Shown in pieces: positions 1 to 10,744 of a stretch of 64,000 nt of DNA. Under the pieces are notes generated by a model, which saw only the letters and a list, made by a program, of their open reading frames with translations, was not told the DNA's origin and made no database searches. The first letter of the stretch is position 1. Each line of letters begins with the position of its first letter. The position numbers and the translations under genes are program-made. This DNA comes from Acanthosepion pharaonis (Eukaryota; Mollusca; Cephalopoda; Sepiida; Sepiidae): NCBI GenBank assembly GCA_903632075.3, contig CAHIKZ030000389.1, positions 489,001-553,000 on the forward strand, in the 5' to 3' direction.

Positions 1-250
1 AAATTTCTAGGGCACATAATGAAGAAAGAAGGTTTGGAAAATCTGGTACTCACAGGACAGATTGAAGACAAGGAGAACAGAGGAAAACAATGCATGACAT
101 GGTGAACTTGAATAAATGAATGGCAGATCAAAGTTTTGGAGAAATAACAAGGCGACAAAATTTATTAAGGGCTATGAAGGACATGAAATTGTGAAGAGCC
201 ATGATCGACAAAGTCCTGAAGGAACCTGGCACATCAAGGAGTAGAAGAAG
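1..250 (+). pseudogene. 3' end of a non-LTR retrotransposon reverse transcriptase, degenerate
   Basis: In frame 1 the first bases read KFLGHIMKKEGLENLVLTG, the conserved tail found downstream of the RT catalytic core in a widespread endonuclease-RT LINE family. The frame breaks at a TGA near position 104 and more stops follow, but recognisable pieces continue in other frames to about 240. The same tail occurs on the opposite strand near 46.8-47.0 kb, so two copies of one family bracket the window. The element is cut by the window edge. It cannot encode a working protein. Confidence 0.75.
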
Positions 251-273
251 TAATAAAATAAATAATATATTAA

Positions 274-306
274 AATGTATGTATGTATGTATGTATGTAT
301 GTATGT
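274..306. repeat. (GTAT)n microsatellite
   Basis: About seven GTAT units in a row lie just after the LINE tail. Such arrays are common at LINE 3' ends, so it may mark the end of that insertion. Confidence 0.9.
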
Positions 307-659
307 TGATGTCAATTAGCTTCACATTTGCTGGATGGTACCACTTCCATTTTAATGTGATCGCAGGAAATTGGGCAATATATGATTCAACAAATATTAA
401 AATAGATTTTGTCCCATCTTAAATAAATCACTTTTATGCTTTGGAAAAGCAAGAACCTATCTCTTTCTCTGCAGTCTGCCCATGAATAATCATCTTTACT
501 GTCAGTAAACGAGCACAACTGTAAATAGAATATGGAGACATTACTATGCATGTCTCCTCTATAATTCTACATTTGCAAAATTCAAACATGGTTTTAAGAT
601 ATACTATCAAATTTCTATGGGCCAAACCAGTAGATTTTATTTAATTTAACATATGTAAA

Positions 660-1545
660 TCTTGCACATTTATAAATCTACCATTCATCTGTGCATTGAA
701 AACTGCTGCCATATCTGGTCTGGTGTTACTATATATCTCAAGATTCTTAACAAATTTCAAAGAAGGATCTGTAATGTAATCAGTCCTGACCAAGCATCTC
801 AATTTCAGTCACTTTCTCATTGACATAACACATCTTTTCTACAAATATTTTTATGACAATTGTTCTGATAAGATTTCCTCCTTGGTGTCTCAACTGCATG
901 AATTTAAATGTGCTACTAGATTGGCAGTTAAGTCTCACCATTTTAGAGTTGAACTAGTTCGGTGAAACTGTATGTTCTATTTTATAGTTTCTTCAGTTCA
1001 ATCACTAAAGTTAAGCAATGTCAAACCTAGTTAGTACCTAGATGGGTGACCATTTGGAAATATCACATGCTGTAAGCCTGGATGTGTGGGTGGTGTAATA
1101 GATAGTGGCTTGAAATTGTTAATAAAAGAGCTGAGTTTCAATTCCAGTTGGGTTTGGTATATTCACTTATGTGAAAAAGTATCAATCCATCTCTTTTCCT
1201 CCACCAGCTATGGGTTAATTAGTAAGAGCTGTATCACTAAATTATTATTATCTCCAAAAAAGAAATTGTTAAAATCTAAAAATATTTTCTGGCTTTAAAT
1301 AACCTGCAAAAGAGTTGATAATCCATAGAACATGAACCACACACACTCTAATAATCTCATTTCATGCACTTCTCACCTGTGGAACTATCTTCTGATTTCT
1401 TGCTTCCCTGTCACATACAATCTTCAAAAATCTGGTTATTTTATTGCCCCTTTCTCCTCACTAAAGTCTTTCCACACTTTCACTCCGAGTAACCACTTGC
1501 ATCCTAGTGACAGTATCACCTTGCTTAGGGTGAAGTGTTTTAAAA
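660..1545 (+). mobile_element. CR1/Jockey-type LINE, RT C-terminal part, interrupted by a SINE
   Basis: From about 660 to 995 the plus strand carries frameshifted pieces of the post-catalytic part of a CR1/Jockey-type reverse transcriptase, including a stretch matching the SHIWSG and QRRICN blocks seen in the other copies of this window. The tail resumes near 1340-1545 with a TSHLWN...SCFPVTYNLQ block and the 3' end motif about catcctagtgac...ttgcttagggtgaa. About 350 bp between the halves is a separate insertion. Related copies lie at 26.7, 33.5, 51.9 and 59.5 kb. Stops and frameshifts show it is dead. Confidence 0.8.
996..1345 (+). mobile_element. Composite SINE with 5S rRNA-derived head and tRNA-related body
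   Basis: Bases 996-1079 align by eye with the second half of eukaryotic 5S rRNA: the A box aagttaagca (1008-1017), then ttagtacctagatgggtgacc covering the intermediate element and C box (1031-1051), then tgctgtaagcct at the 3' end. A tRNA-like segment follows with a B-box-like gagtttcaattcc near 1133-1145 and a tail shared with the SINE at 43.1 kb (acattcacttatgtg, ctccagctatgg). The first 40 or so bases of 5S are missing, as expected for 5' truncation. It sits inside a LINE, so it is younger than that copy. Confidence 0.7.
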
Positions 1546-2860
1546 AAAAAAAACTAGATTAGTAGAAGGAAGGTATGAACGAAATTTCACTTTACATGCA
1601 TTTTGCAGAAACCCATAACGACACCTGCCAATTAATTAAATTTTTTATGTGATCAAATGATACCTGTTTATCTAAATTTTTTTTTTTTTTAGGTATTAAA
1701 AACAGAAATGACACCATGTGAAAATTTGTTCTTAATGACATCTTATGAAGGTCAGTAATCAAAGCCATTTTAAAAATTTTTCTTTTTGATATTTTTTAAT
1801 AAAAAAAAAAAATGCAATTATTGTATTTTTTGTGTGTAGCATAATGTTCAGTGAGTTGTATTTGTAAATCATTAGTAGAGAATTTGCTCTTCACTAGGTG
1901 GCCTTGTGTCAAAACTAAACTATGCTAAGTAAATAACTGTTGTATTTATTTTTGTATAATGCTACCTTTAGCTTTTTAAATGGAAAATGTATGAATATAT
2001 ATTGTAGGTGTAAATCAGTTTTCATTGTTTTTTTTTTTTTTTTGTTTTTTTAGAGGATTTCATTAAAACCTGTGTAAATTGTGAAAAATATCCACTGGCT
2101 GTATATACAGTATTTTTAGCCCTTCATGAAAAGTAAATTTCTGTTGCAAATCATTATAATTAATCATAGACACAGGTTGGCCATTTATAAGAGGAGTCAT
2201 TTTAGAATTGAACTACTGTATGCAGTTGTTATTTTGTTGCTACAAGTAAATAGAATTGCAATAAATATGTATAAAGTCAATGCCTCTTTATATTCTAATA
2301 CAAAATAATATAATCTTACATTGTACAGTATATGAATGATATGATAATGTGATATTTATTTGATAGAATGGTTAGACTAATTTATATAATGTATATAATC
2401 CATTTTAAGATGGTCTTCAAACTTAGTCCAGAATTCCGATAGATAATTTGAATGAATGAATTGGCAGAAAGGTAAAAAGTGAATTTGAAACTTGGTGTAA
2501 AACACTGGATAAAAGAGGAAATATTTGTTAAATTCAAACATTAGTGTAAGCTTTTTATGTAGTTACATGTTAAAAAAACAAAACAATTTAAGAATTTTTA
2601 TTGATATTTTTTTTTATCTTTCCATATGAAAGAACAATTTGAAAAAAGTGTTTGAAAATGTTTGCTTCATAAATAATATAAATCTTGGAATTCTGATGGC
2701 AAATGACTAAATAAATAAGAGAAAAGCTTTAGAAAGGGGATCAGTCAAATTTGGATTAATTTTTTCCATCATTTCCTCAATTTTCTTGTCATGCAGTTAA
2801 TGGTGTTGTGTAGAAAGACTGTCTAACCCTCTCTTCACTATTATTAAAATATGGACTCAT
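1546..2860. other. AT-rich stretch without a recognised gene
   Basis: Poly-T and poly-A runs, a short palindrome ctgtatatacag near 2099-2110, and nothing protein-like on either strand. Confidence 0.5.
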
Positions 2861-2864
2861 CCAT

Positions 2865-2965
2865 CCTTTATAATTAGAACATCATGCTCATGGAACAGTT
2901 GCAAAGTGGGTCGCAAGGCACAGAGTTTGAGTCATACACATTGCTGCACTGAACTAAGATATTCT
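2865..2965 (+). repeat. Possible tRNA-related SINE fragment
   Basis: A B-box-like gagtttgagtc lies near 2926-2936, about 40 bases after a possible A-box region. The match is weak and only this promoter-like piece is visible. Confidence 0.3.
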
Positions 2966-3900
2966 CTATTACTGAATTATTTTAATCCATGTCTCTCATG
3001 TGATTAAATCTGTTTTTCACTCAACCTTTGTTTCACTTTTTCCTTATCGTATTATTAATCAGAACTACGAGCATTAAACAAACTTTAATCGATGGTTAAT
3101 CTAATAAGATGTGGAATAAAAAAAATATATAAGCAATGATTTTTTTTGCTGATAAATTTACTAGTTCAGTGGATTTGAATCTCACTTCAAGTTGCCTTGT
3201 ACCAGACTAAGTTTAGGAAATGGCATGAGAATGTTGCCATGAAAAACCATTTAAGAGTTTTGTCCTGAATGGTTGCTCTATATTTGTGGCCCTGTGCCAG
3301 ACTAAGCTGAGTAAATATCTCAAATAGTCACTTAAAGTGTTTTTTCTTGAGAGTTTTTTTTTATTGTATATTTCAAAATTTTTCATATATCCAAGTTGAA
3401 TGAGATTAACTTTTAATTTTCCCACTTTGCCCATTTGCCATAATTTGAAACCCTACAAAAAAGAATCGTATTCTTTTTTTTACTTTTTTTTAATCTTGAT
3501 GATGATGGAGCAACTGAAATGAACACTGATCAATCTTCTTTGGAGATTAATGAATTAATTAAGAGGAACTTTCAAAGCATCACTATTTTTTTAAGCTTGA
3601 AAATAAACCAAAAATGAATAACAGTAAAACAGAGTACAGGGAAGTTATTGGTTTATGCCTTTCAAAAGACCAGTCAAACAAAAGGATGCAACCATATTTT
3701 GAAACCATTGATTGACACACAATCTGAAATGTTTCTCTATAGAGTACCACACATCTATTTTGTCTTATTGGACAGTAATTAGTTTAAATTAAATAATTGT
3801 TAAAAGAAACACGCCAGTCACCAAACCCATTCCTGAAAAATATCCCCCCTCCTTTTGTGTAAATGAGTTGAACTAATTTTGGTGTGTAAATTCTTACTAT
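2966..3900. other. AT-rich stretch with a short duplicated motif
   Basis: No gene is seen. A motif of the form ccttgtrccagactaag occurs near 3192 and again near 3290, with a looser copy near 1902. It may be the tail of a SINE family. Confidence 0.4.
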
Positions 3901-3974
3901 CAGCCTTTTGACTTAAAGTCCTTCTCGACCAACACACACAAAACACTGGCGACAAGCCCGATCATTTCTTACCT

Positions 3975-4700
3975 TGTTATGGGGCTGTGTGTTCTTTGGG
4001 TACATATATCTTTTGTATTATAAATGATTCAAGACAACAACAAAACTCCAAATGTGAATTAACAAGTATATATTGAAATAACATACATGAATGAAATATA
4101 CAATAATTTGTATTCAATGTATAGATTAAGGGAAAAGAACCGTATTTTGACTTGTATTTGATTGTTCGAAAGAAAGTTCTCGCAAGAGAAAAATGTTCAG
4201 GAATCAATATTAGAACAAAGGACTGTTTGTTAGAATAGATAACACGAGAATACAATTGATCAGAAAGTGTGTTGTGTTAGAGAAATTAACAGAGTTCTGG
4301 TTGATTGAACTTGGCTGAGTCACAGAGCAATCTGTATATATGTATTACAAAATTCTATCTGTGTGTGCATTTGAAATGTTGTGAGTAAAGTCATAGGTTT
4401 GTGTTGACAGGCGAAATTTGCTGGACTCTACTGACGACTTGTGACAAGTTGGTAAGAGTTGTTGGCAATGTTCTTTAACGTCTGACTGCACGGTTAAAAC
4501 AGGAGCTCTTGAAGACTACATCTTGGCAGCAAGGAAAAAGATGAATGAAGAGAATGAGAGAATCTTATTCGTGTTTTGTTTATATAAGGTTGTATCTCAC
4601 ATGACAGGCTTCCAGCCTTGTACACAGGAAAATTATTCCTCACGTGCAGGCGATCTGATTGGTCGGAATTGACCAATCAGCAAGCTAGTTTTGAGGAGAT
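3975..4700 (-). promoter_or_regulatory. Promoter-like block and possible 5' exon, minus strand
   Basis: Read on the minus strand, a perfect palindrome of two CCAAT boxes (gattggtc-ggaatt-gaccaatc, 4657-4678) is followed by an E-box CACGTG (4641-4646) and, about 80 bases on, a TATATAAAC box (4581-4589). The spacing is that of a classical CCAAT/TATA promoter, with a start expected near 4550. About 575 bases downstream is a strong splice donor AACAAG|GTAAGA (exon end near 3975). A 92-codon reading frame (4255-3977) ends just before this donor and matches nothing I know. It could be a host 5' exon or the promoter of an LTR. I cannot tell which. Confidence 0.35.
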
Positions 4701-4790
4701 TAGCCAATGAATGCTTGCCGTATGATCTGTATGTATGTATGTGTGATGGCGATGATGATCACTACAACCTTCTCACCACTCATGGCATGA

Positions 4791-5610
4791 AACTTTTTTT
4801 AAATTTTTAACCAAATAAATTAAACTTGAAAGAAAGAAAAAAAAAAAATAAAATAATAATCACTTTCATACACGCGTAATTACAATAAAATAAATTTCAC
4901 TAACACAAGTTGAGAGTAATCTTAAAATTAAAAAATTCAGAATTCCACATAATTAAATTAACTTTTCAATTAACAAGTCTAAGTTGATCAAATTTTATGG
5001 GATGGAATAGTTCAGAGCTGATAGTTTAAAAAATTCCATCAAAGTTCAAAATGACTAAAATCACAAGAAAATCTTACCTTTTTTTTTATTTTCTCATTTT
5101 CGTTTTTTTTTTTTTTTTTTTTTTTTACAAGTTCTAAGTTTTATTACAGTTTCAGTTCTGTCTGGTTTAGGCGAACTAAACATTGGTTGAATGGTCTACT
5201 TTGAAAATTATTAAACCTTTTTAGTTTGCTAACCTTGGGTCATATAATATTTTTTTTCTAGTTCTCTGTTTTATACTTTTTTGCCATTAAAAATCGATGT
5301 ATTGTAGTTTATTTTGATCAGAATGAAAGAAGCAGAGAAAATATTTTGATGTTTATTGAATTATTTCACAAGGACATCTTGTAGATGCCAGTAAAAAAGT
5401 TCTTTGGCTAAAATTTAAAAATAAAAAAGACAGGCAAATTATTGAATAAAAAAGGACAGTAATTTGAATAGCATTTACAAAATGTGAATTTTTTTTTTTT
5501 CTTTAATAATGAAAAAATAATTCAGATGCCTAAAAAATGTTCAGCTTTAACGTGTAATTAAAAACAGCTTGATAAACAGTTTTTTTCTTTAAGGATAGGA
5601 AAAGTGAAAA
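4791..5610. other. AT-rich, no gene seen
   Basis: Long homopolymer runs (for example poly-T at 5106-5126). No coding pattern on either strand. Confidence 0.5.
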
Positions 5611-5700
5611 CCCTACTTTGTACTTTGAAAGGACTAAAAACAGATAGAGCCCTACATTGTATTTTCAAAGGTCTATCAGATAAAAAACCCTACTTTAATG
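5611..5700. repeat. Short tandem repeat, unit about 38 bp, 2.3 copies
   Basis: Units start at 5611, 5650 and 5688, each opening with ccctac(t/a)tt. The first two share a tttgaaaggactaaaaacag-like second half with a few substitutions. Confidence 0.65.
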
Positions 5701-5933
5701 AAGTATAAGCTGAGCGAGGTTTTATTTTGACTGATTATCAGTTTCAACCGTTGTTTCCTCTGGTCTTCTTCAGTGACCTCTTGCAGTTTTCAAATTGAAC
5801 ACGTTTTTTAAATTAAATCCATGAGATTAGTGACTTTTCTAATATAAGTTAATTTTTTTTCCCTTGTGATGTAGGACTTGTTTTTCCACAATCAAAGATT
5901 GAATCTCACTCAAGGAAATTATACCACCACTAT

Positions 5934-6408
5934 CAGTAAACGTCACCCGGGCGGTTCGCTCAAATGTCACCCTAATGACCCCGATTCACCCTATGCTGAA
6001 TGGTTAGCTGTAGCTAAATTTTCATACATGCTCTACCTCTACTTTACTCTACTGACCGGTACGTTACTGTTTACTCGTATGATCCAAGACAAAATCCAAT
6101 ACCACAAAATAATCAGATCAAATCAAAAGGTTTTTAAAAATGCAACTGTTCACTTTCAGAACAACTAAATACAAAACATGGCAATACACAAAAGAATGAC
6201 ATTCGATACTATGGTCTTAGAATGAATGTTTTTTTGTGGCAAACTGGTCAATGACATCATCAAAATCTGTTTGTCTTGTAAGCTTTTCAATGGACAGCAC
6301 AGCCAGATCCGACAGTCTTGACTGGCTCATGGTTGACGTAATTTTCTGTTGCTAATTTTCCAGTGTCCAATTTTCCGCCTCCCTCGCCCCCCGTTAGCTA
6401 CGCCACTG
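5934..6408 (-). mobile_element. Internally deleted hAT-family DNA transposon
   Basis: The element runs from cagtaaacgtcaccc (5934) to ...gctacgccactg (6408). The reverse complement of the right end begins cagtggcgtag, giving hAT-style CAGT-R-R-CGT terminal repeats. It is flanked by a perfect 8-bp target duplication accactat (5926-5933 and 6409-6416), the hAT signature. At 475 bp it keeps only the end of a transposase on the minus strand. Confidence 0.8.
6217..6330 (-). pseudogene. C-terminal tail of a hAT transposase (dimerisation region)
   Basis: An open frame of 37 codons on the minus strand starts at 6330 and stops at 6217. It reads RLSDLAVLSIEKL followed by a DFDDVIDQFA block, the pattern that ends many hAT transposases (LSxLAxLSIE...DFxxVIDxFA). 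Only the end of the dimerisation domain remains. The BED finger and catalytic DDE core are absent. It lies inside the 5934-6408 element with the expected orientation, which supports both calls. Confidence 0.7.
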
Positions 6409-6754
6409 ACCACTATAGCCATCAAGTTGGTCAATAAATATTTATTAAGCTTGGTTTCGTCTGTAACACATTTCATTTAATTTTTTTTTGGGTGGGGGAT
6501 ATAGACTAAAGAAGATTATGTTGCGTCAATTTTTCCAGTTTACAAGGCCTGTCAGCCTTGAAAATCAGCTCTTTACATTGTTTTTTTTTTTGTTTTTTTT
6601 TATCTAGACTAGAACACGGACCACTTGCATTTGCAATTGCTTATTGTACAACTAAAAAAAAAGGAAATTTTATAAGAAAGTTGGAAAACATTTTGTCCGT
6701 TTTAAGAATTTATTTAACCACAAAAATCTGTAAAAAATATAATGTGACATAACC

Positions 6755-6900
6755 TCTTGGGGGCAGATGAAGAAGGCCGGATGGCACAACGGCCAAAAAA
6801 TGTTGTTAGTGTTGACAACATCAAGGACATTACTAGTCCGAAATGTAGTTAATTATAATAACTCCTCATTCCAGAAATTCAGTGAGAAATTAAAAATTAA
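6755..6900 (+). repeat. Penelope-type terminal repeat, plus-oriented copy
   Basis: The segment has gatgaagaaggccgg...cggcc followed by a unique spacer and aataactcctcattccag. The reverse complement of that last block recurs at 20.1-20.3 and 22.7-22.8 kb. The GGCCGG/CGGCC pairing next to gatgaag resembles stem II of hammerhead-like motifs known from Penelope-like elements. Family assignment is inference. Confidence 0.45.
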
Positions 6901-7855
6901 CAACCCAAAAAAAAATGTTTGAAAATATTTGCCGTATTTTAAACAAAACAGATCCTGGATTTCTGACAGCAAATGACTGATTGAAAAAGAAAAAGTTTCG
7001 GAAGGAGAGGAGTGGTTGTCAAATTTAGGATCAACTTCCTTTCTCCGTCATTCTCTTCAATTTTTCTGATTTATTATTTTGATCGATCTTTGCCGAAAAA
7101 TGGAATATGATGCAGTAACAATATTTTTAAGTGCGTCAAAGGATTTAAGTTTTGTTTTTGGAAATTTTTAAATTCTTGATACAATCACACTGGACTATTC
7201 CAGTGTGATTGCGAGTATTCCACCTGAGGTTTCATTTTACTTAATGTTTCACATACAACAAAAAAGTATTGTTGTAAGTTGTATGTAATTAATTATTGTA
7301 ATAATGTCTAAGGTGGATTCATCCCAGTAAAAAAAAAAAAAAAAAAGCAAGTATTCAACTCTTAGTCTTACAGTTTTTTTTTTTTGTTTTTTTTTTTAAA
7401 TTCGTCCATATCAAAAATGAATTAAAAATATTTTTTAAAATTTAAAGCGATAATCGCCAGAATTGCTTAGGAGAATAAGACTTTACTTTTAAAAGTTTTA
7501 ATTCTCCTAATAAAAGTTTTAGGTAAATGTTAGAGAACAAGTAATTTACAGTTTTTAAATTAATTAATAATTGGTGAGTTTTTATTTTGTTTTAGGTAGA
7601 ATATCCAAATCGATCGCTATTCTCTCCGACCAGAAAACTTATTGATTGGCCTTTTTAGAATTAAAAAATAAGAACATTTTTTAAAAGCAATTGAAGATAA
7701 AAAGTAAAAGTGTGATGTCTTAAGAAGGCCATGACTCACTTTTTTTTAGCAAAACAGTAAACTAAAACATTAGGAAAAATATTTCTTATTTGAAAGACGA
7801 TTTTTAAGTTTAAAGCATCACTAATTTATCTCATTCACCTTCATTTGAGATGCAT
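6901..7855. repeat. AT-rich stretch with two inverted repeats
   Basis: A perfect 12-bp stem caatcacactgg/ccagtgtgattg (7182-7193, 7200-7211) has a 6-base loop. A second, imperfect stem of about 18 bp (7467-7510) opens with ttaggagaat and closes with attctcctaa. No gene is seen. Confidence 0.7.
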
Positions 7856-7859
7856 ACGT

Positions 7860-8035
7860 CTCGCTGGAACAGTGGTTGGCAGCTTTAGCTGCTAAGTTAG
7901 GTTTACAGACCATATTGCAGTGAGTTCGATCCTCACTCTAGGCTTTCTCAGCTTGATATAGTGAAATTAATTACAGAAACAATGAATCAATGGTCCACAA
8001 CGATGTAGTGTAAAAATGGTATTAAAAGTAAAACC
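7860..8035 (+). mobile_element. tRNA-derived SINE
   Basis: A tRNA-like head with an A-box-like region near 7870-7885 and a B-box gagttcgatcctcact (about 7922-7937) forms an internal pol III promoter pattern. A non-tRNA body follows and runs into an A-rich region. The B-box flank is close to that of the SINEs at 27.7 and 63.97 kb. Confidence 0.6.
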
Positions 8036-8039
8036 CTCC

Positions 8040-8340
8040 ACTCCGCGATTATATGATGTTCTGGTGTCTGTGTCTGGTGTCTGAATCTGAGACAGGAGTT
8101 TTAACCTGGCCCAGAATTACGACTCAGTCCGGTCTCTGTCTACGGACGGAGACCCGGCTGAGAAAAATAGACCAGGAAAGTATTCGATTCCGCAATTGCC
8201 TCTGGTTAAATTTTGACCTTTGGCCCGAGTATACACGCTTGGGCTAAAACCACGTTAAACTCGACCTTGTGTCACATCTCGTCTACAGTGTGGCCAACGG
8301 GTAAATAAACCTCGGTAAAACATTTAGCCTATTTACTATT
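8040..8340. other. Unassigned segment richer in G+C
   Basis: About 300 bases stand out from the AT-rich surroundings and carry several CG dinucleotides and a ccttgtgtcacat motif also found near 43.35 kb. A 64-codon open frame (8053-8247) matches nothing I know. It is likely part of a repeat family. Confidence 0.4.
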
Positions 8341-8664
8341 AATTACCCTAGCTTCATGCAAGATCGGGGTACTTTTGTTTGTAGAGATACATTTTTTTTT
8401 AACATCATCATCATATTTTGAGAGTTTACGCTCGCTGAAATTTTAACACATGATGAACTATAATGAAATATTTTGATAAAAATAAGGGTAAATTAAATTA
8501 AAAACACTTTTTATCATATGCAAACTAAACAGGCATTACTTTGAGAAACAACTTCATTTCAACGAAAAAAAAGTGGAGAGATACCCAAAAAAAAAAATTA
8601 AATAGAATACATTTTGCACGGAAAGGTGAAAAATTGGCAGAGAAGTTGCCAAACTAGAGAAGCA

Positions 8665-8665
<1 letters not shown>

Positions 8666-8717
<52 letters not shown>

Positions 8718-8718
8718 G
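8666..8718. repeat. (CT)n microsatellite with TTT interruptions
   Basis: Uninterrupted CT units broken by two single extra T positions. Arginine/glutamate-rich reading frames on the minus strand here are translation of the repeat. Confidence 0.95.
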
Positions 8719-8720
8719 TA

Positions 8721-10740
8721 GTAAAACAATAATTTTCATGAAAAAGACCAACAAATTTGCATTTTAAAATTATAAAGTTCAACTTACACGATTTGGAACA
8801 GGTGTTGTGTACATTGATGATGATTGTTGATGATTTTAAGTTGAAATTATTTAAATCTCTCTCTAGTCCGTCGCCGAATTGTGTGACTCTGTTCGGCTTC
8901 GTTTTGGTTTGGTACTCCAGTTCTTTACTTTCACAAAAAAAAAAAAGGTACTTAGTCTTAATCTTCTTGTGCAAATATAATAATAATAATTTTATTTTTA
9001 AATATCCACATGGAGACAATGCAAAACGAAAACTATGTCCAGTTGAATATAAAAACATTAAATTTGATAACTTATGATTTTTAAAACGACTGAATAACTT
9101 TGACAGGAGAAAGCGAATTTGAGGCCCTCGAGGTGGGAAGGAAAACGTGCAACAGGAGGTTGAAACTTCAAAGTTTAAAAATGTGATTTTTTTTCTTTTT
9201 TTTTTTTTTCGGTGATGGTAGCCGAGAAATAAAGAGAGAACTTTTATTCCACAAGTGTCAAGCCAATGTCATCATCGTTGACAATTGGCTGATAAACGAT
9301 ATAAAAAAAAATATATGTAAAAATAAGAGTAAGAAAAAAACATCGAGATCATGAGCTAAAAATTTCTCTCATTCTCTCTCTCTTTCCTTCGGTCGGTTGT
9401 AGTTTTACTGTAGTAGAAGTAAAGTGTTGTTAGCAGTACTAACAGGATTAAGTTGTGTTGCTACTACTACTTGAAATAGCATCACAAATTGTTATGAATG
9501 AATCTGGCATAAATGGTGCCTTGTGTAAATGAAAACCATTTTTTTAAGGTTCTTAGATTTTCTTCACACTACTACACAGAAACCGACAATTTTTTTCTGT
9601 CTGGAAGTGTGTTCTTTTTGTTGACTGTCTGTTTAAATGTTTTTACTTCTTCATTTAAAAAATATTGATTAACCTGAAACGACCCTACTGAGCATCCCAC
9701 ATCGCAAACTAAAAGTCACAAATCGCTCTGTCTTGTTTTGTTTTGTAACAGGAATTTTTCCTTCTCCTTAAGTGTGTCCACTCTCACTAAATGTGAACTT
9801 AAAAACAAAAGTTAAAGACCGAACAAATCAACTGAGTAAAAGTTAAGACGGAAGTTTATGGTTTGGTTGATAAAAAAAAAAATTGTACAGACTTTTTTTT
9901 TTTTTTTTTTTAAATACAAGAAGACTTCTTGTTAAGTTGGGAGTGTGTCTCTTCTTCTTAGTGTTGTCTGGAAACGAAATTGTAACAATAAAAATGAAGA
10001 GAGATGAATTTCAGTTGTAAAAAAAAAAAAAGGAAGTTCAGCTTTTTGTTGTGGTTTGTTGTGGAATGTAAATATGCACGTGGTTAGGATATTTTTAAAA
10101 TCATTCAAACGTATCATTCAAATGTTCCAGTTCATTGTTTTCTTAAAAACGATATCTGGAAATGCTCTTCTTTTTTATTTTGAATGAAAGGGTCTCATTC
10201 ATTGACAACGTGACAATAAATTTGTAAGATGACATTTTTTTCTTAGCTCTCTATTTTTTTTGTCTTTTTTAGCAGTGGCATTTTTTTTTGTTTTTATTTT
10301 TTGTTTATTTTTTACTCTCTACTAAAATCTACTACTACAGATTTCAATAAAATCTTAGTTTGTTAAATGTTTATTTGTAGACAATGCTACCAATAACAAA
10401 AAAAAAAAAAAAAATTACCGTGTCTCCAAATTTAGCAATATCCCTTTTTTTTGTTTTTAACTTTTGATGCAGATTTACACATGGTGGTTCAAGAGCATGT
10501 TGTACACTAGTGTACACTGTTGAGTGTACAGCTATATTTTATATAGTCTAGTTAGTGTAAAAATGCAAAAAATGTCCAACGGAGTTCAAATTTCGGCTGA
10601 AGCTAGTAACGACTTAAGGCATAAATTCACTACTCCCTGTCTCAGTGTCAGGGATTTTAAATTGTTATGATAGTGGCACACCACGATAGTTGAAAATGAA
10701 AGAGGGTAACTTTGACATTTATACACAGATTTGTTTTTTT
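8721..10740. other. No gene recognised; scattered CpG, homopolymers, one palindrome
   Basis: The stretch has more CpG than the window average around 8865-8900 and 9100-9150, but no convincing promoter or exon. A perfect 16-bp palindrome tgtacactagtgtaca lies at 10501-10516, shortly before the Gypsy remnant. Several poly-A and poly-T runs are present. Confidence 0.45.
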
Positions 10741-10744
10741 AATG

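Noticed and set aside
996..1079. Functional 5S rRNA gene
   Set aside because: Only the second half is present, with many substitutions, and it is joined to SINE sequence.
8053..8247. 64-codon open frame in a GC-richer segment as a host exon
   Set aside because: No splice sites fit both ends, no known motif appears, and the segment shares a motif with a SINE region.
9480..9535. Short open frame MNESGINGALCK as a first coding exon
   Set aside because: Only 12 codons, no good donor, no promoter signal close by.
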